Below are positions 14,948 through 16,050 of a DNA stretch of 16,050 nucleotides, piece after piece. Origin of the DNA: CAJGBR01 sp045637425 (GTDB taxonomy: Bacteria; Bacteroidota; Bacteroidia; Bacteroidales; Rikenellaceae); NCBI GenBank assembly GCA_045637425.1, contig JAZTZL010000015.1, positions 1-16,050 of the forward strand, in the 5' to 3' direction. The first letter of the stretch is position 1. Each line of letters starts with the position of its first letter. The notes below the pieces were generated by a model. The model had not been told where the DNA came from. It worked only from the letters and a program-made list of their open reading frames with translations, and ran no database searches. A program made the position numbers and the translations under genes.

Positions 14948-15637
14948 TTAACTCATAAAGTATTTCATAATAAATGAAATAATATTCCATCGTTTTGTTA
15001 CCACCACCAGCGATTTCTTCTGTGTTATCGCTTTTTTTATTTGCCTTACAACCTTTGGTACAGGCATAACCCAAAATAGTCCTTCTCCTTTTGCCATTGC
15101 TGTATTTACCAACCCAGGCCTTACTTCTGTTACGGATATGCCATCCTTCTTGGATTTTTTGCGAAGAGCTTGTGAATAGTTTATTTGATATGCTTTTGTT
15201 GCTGAATATGCAGGAGCATTTGGTTCACCAACCAAACCTCCTATAGATGTAATTGTAACTATATGGCCAAAGCCTTGCTTTTTGAATAGGTTGTATATGC
15301 TATCTACTGCTATAGTCCATCCAAGAACATTTGTATTGATAGTAGACAATTCTATATCTGGAAGAAGTTCTGGATTAAGATCTCCTGTTCCAGCACATAT
15401 TATAGCTAAATCTATGTGCTTTGCATTGTCAAATACGTCCTTAAATAAAGGCTCAAGTTCTTGATGATTAGTTATATCACAAGAATAAATTGTGGTGTTT
15501 GTAGGACGCATCTCTTTCATTTCATCAAGAAGCGATATTCGTCTACCCAATACTATCACATTGTTGTCATTCTCAGCGTATGTGTCCCATAAACCACGAC
15601 CTATGCCTGAGGTTGCACCGATTATAAGTATATTCAT
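14948..15637 (-). CDS. Short-chain dehydrogenase/reductase (SDR), classical type
   Basis: From the Met at 15637 the protein is 229 aa and soluble. The nucleotide motif GATSGIG (7-13) begins right after the first strand; R32 and R33 after the second strand favour NADP(H). D54 (CDIT), the CAG (81-83) of the NNAG strand, N103, S131, Y144 and K148 (Y-S-A-T-K) form the usual SDR site, so it should be active. The substrate cannot be told; the C-terminal region VMPVPKVVRQIKKAI resembles SDRs of general or lipid-related reductases. A longer frame from 15679 is rejected because the promoter-like -7 box at 15666-15673 implies a transcript starting near 15659. By eye it is more AT-rich than the core genes on the left, and it stands alone between long non-coding stretches. 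Confidence 0.9.
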   Translation of the reverse strand: MNILIIGATSGIGRGLWDTYAENDNNVIVLGRRISLLDEMKEMRPTNTTIYSCDITNHQELEPLFKDVFDNAKHIDLAIICAGTGDLNPELLPDIELSTINTNVLGWTIAVDSIYNLFKKQGFGHIVTITSIGGLVGEPNAPAYSATKAYQINYSQALRKKSKKDGISVTEVRPGLVNTAMAKGEGLFWVMPVPKVVRQIKKAITQKKSLVVVTKRWNIISFIMKYFMS

Positions 15638-15665
15638 AAAGCTTTTTATCAATTTTAAATTGCTG

Positions 15666-15673
15666 CAAAGATA
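15666..15673 (-). promoter_or_regulatory. -7 box of the SDR gene promoter
   Basis: Minus-strand TATCTTTG followed by CAGC fits TAnnTTTG; a TTTG at 15699-15696 sits 22 bases upstream, slightly longer than the usual 19-20. A second TAnnTTTG match (TACTTTTG) lies at 15703-15696. The predicted start near 15659 gives about 22 nt before the ATG at 15637. Confidence 0.6.
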
Positions 15674-15885
15674 CGACAAATTCCATTATTCTCCGCAAAA
15701 GTACCTCTTATCAATCTATTATTTTGGAGGGAGTGAAATCTGCCGCTTGCCAAATTTCTCTCTGCCGAAAATAATAAGCCACTGAAAGATTTAAGAACAG
15801 TTTGAATGATGGGTTATCAAGTTAAGACCTATTATTTATGCTGTTCTTTATTTCTACTATTTCGTCAGTCGTTTATCTCCGTTGC

Positions 15886-16026
15886 CGGATGCGGATTCAA
15901 ACCAAGCCAATGAATAGGAAAAGGTTTTGGAGCTGTTTACTCTCCAACGGAGGAAGAAACTGCTCCAAACGGTTCACCGCTTGACCTTTTCTTATTCTAA
16001 ATGAGGTTTGGCTACCTTTGCATCCG
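15886..16026. repeat. Long imperfect palindrome (about 140 nt) with nested stems
   Basis: Nested complementary blocks, outer to inner: CGGATGC 15886-15892 with 16020-16026; AAACC 15899-15903 with GGTTT 16005-16009; 15913-15925 with 15984-15996 (12 of 13); TTTGGAGC 15926-15933 with 15962-15969; GTTT 15935-15938 with AAAC 15957-15960; CTCC 15942-15945 with GGAG 15949-15952 around a 3-nt loop. The right arm also has a side stem (CGG 15970-15972, loop TTCAC? and CCG 15977-15979). The ordered, bulged structure suggests a cruciform or single-strand-folding site such as a transfer origin or recombination/regulatory site of a mobile element. Function is inference. Confidence 0.75.
16013..16020 (+). 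promoter_or_regulatory. Promoter-like -7 box inside the right arm of the palindrome
   Basis: TACCTTTG matches TAnnTTTG and lies 33 bp before an ATG with a Shine-Dalgarno sequence. The expected -33 TTTG at 19-20 bases is not seen (only a T-rich stretch, TTTT at 15987-15990). If active, the transcript starts near 16027, just outside the palindrome. Confidence 0.5.
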
Positions 16027-16031
16027 ACAAA

Positions 16032-16038
16032 AAGGGGG
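16032..16038 (+). promoter_or_regulatory. Strong Shine-Dalgarno-like sequence
   Basis: A purine tract AAGGGGG lies about 7 nt before ATG 16046. The other starts in this window lack such a sequence and have A/T-rich leaders instead. This supports ATG 16046 as a real start and hints at a foreign origin. Confidence 0.5.
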
Positions 16039-16045
16039 TAAACGA

Positions 16046-16050
16046 ATGAT
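16046..16050 (+). CDS. Start of a gene cut by the right window edge
   Basis: Only ATG and two further bases (AT) are visible, so nothing can be said about the product. The call rests on the -7 box at 16013-16020 and the Shine-Dalgarno-like tract, which are correctly spaced for this ATG. The large palindrome upstream suggests the gene belongs to a mobile or accessory element. Confidence 0.4.

Larger units (their letters stand above)
15638..16045. other. Non-coding stretch between the SDR gene and the right-edge gene
   Basis: About 400 bp with no convincing coding frame. It carries the SDR promoter (15666-15703) and the large imperfect palindrome at 15886-16026 described separately. The remaining part, 15704-15885, shows no recognisable feature. 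Confidence 0.6.

Noticed and set aside
15665..15704. Two GTANNTTTGC matches on the minus strand (15674-15665 and 15704-15695), the core of CTnDOT-type attachment sites.
   Set aside because: The motif overlaps the Bacteroidetes promoter -7 box, so matches are expected by function; without an integrase or a second junction an attachment site is not supported.
15886..16026. Integron attC site or group II intron as explanation of the large palindrome.
   Set aside because: No attC core (GTTRRRY/RYYYAAC) pair at the ends, no integrase, and no GUGYG 5' end or domain V hallmark.

Overview
The window looks like a piece of a Bacteroidales chromosome. Several signs agree: promoters of the Bacteroidetes type (TTTG about 19-20 bases before TAnnTTTG) in front of most transcription units, start codons preceded by A-rich leaders instead of Shine-Dalgarno sequences, a DUF4254 gene beside a family 9 glycosyltransferase, a lactate-dehydrogenase-like malate dehydrogenase, a short (479 aa) CstA and a PpiD-type periplasmic isomerase. 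I cannot fix the genus from sequence alone.

Layout. At 1-984, a minus-strand pair encodes a DUF4254 protein and a GT9 (heptosyltransferase-like) enzyme cut by the left edge. A divergent promoter region (1025-1104) separates them from a plus-strand pair: a secreted glucosaminidase with two LysM domains and an unrecognised 228-aa protein. Next come gcvH and mdh, each with its own leader; mdh ends in a perfect 14-bp-arm terminator. A 686-aa PpiD/SurA-like foldase follows and ends in a terminator. Convergent to it is a minus-strand unit read from 10911 down to 6982: an unknown secreted protein, a COG2509-type FAD dehydrogenase and cstA, with a terminator at 6917-6951. A second divergent promoter region (about 10942-10989) starts the plus-strand operon of polyprenyl-phosphate mannose synthase-like GT2, ispD, surE and a 5'-nucleotidase-like protein whose metallophosphatase half is eroded; it ends in a hairpin at 14431-14466.

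The themes are cell envelope and isoprenoid/lipid-carrier metabolism (GT9, glucosaminidase, PpiD, GT2 and IspD), central metabolism (GcvH, MDH, CstA) and nucleotide phosphatases (SurE and the CpdB-like protein).

The right end (about 14470-16050) differs: it is more AT-rich and sparsely coding, with one SDR oxidoreductase and long non-coding stretches. At 15886-16026 lies a roughly 140-nt imperfect palindrome whose right arm contains a promoter-like box, followed by a start codon with a strong Shine-Dalgarno sequence unlike the other starts here. This looks like the edge of an accessory or mobile segment. It is the most interesting part of the window, but its identity cannot be settled without a search or flanking sequence.
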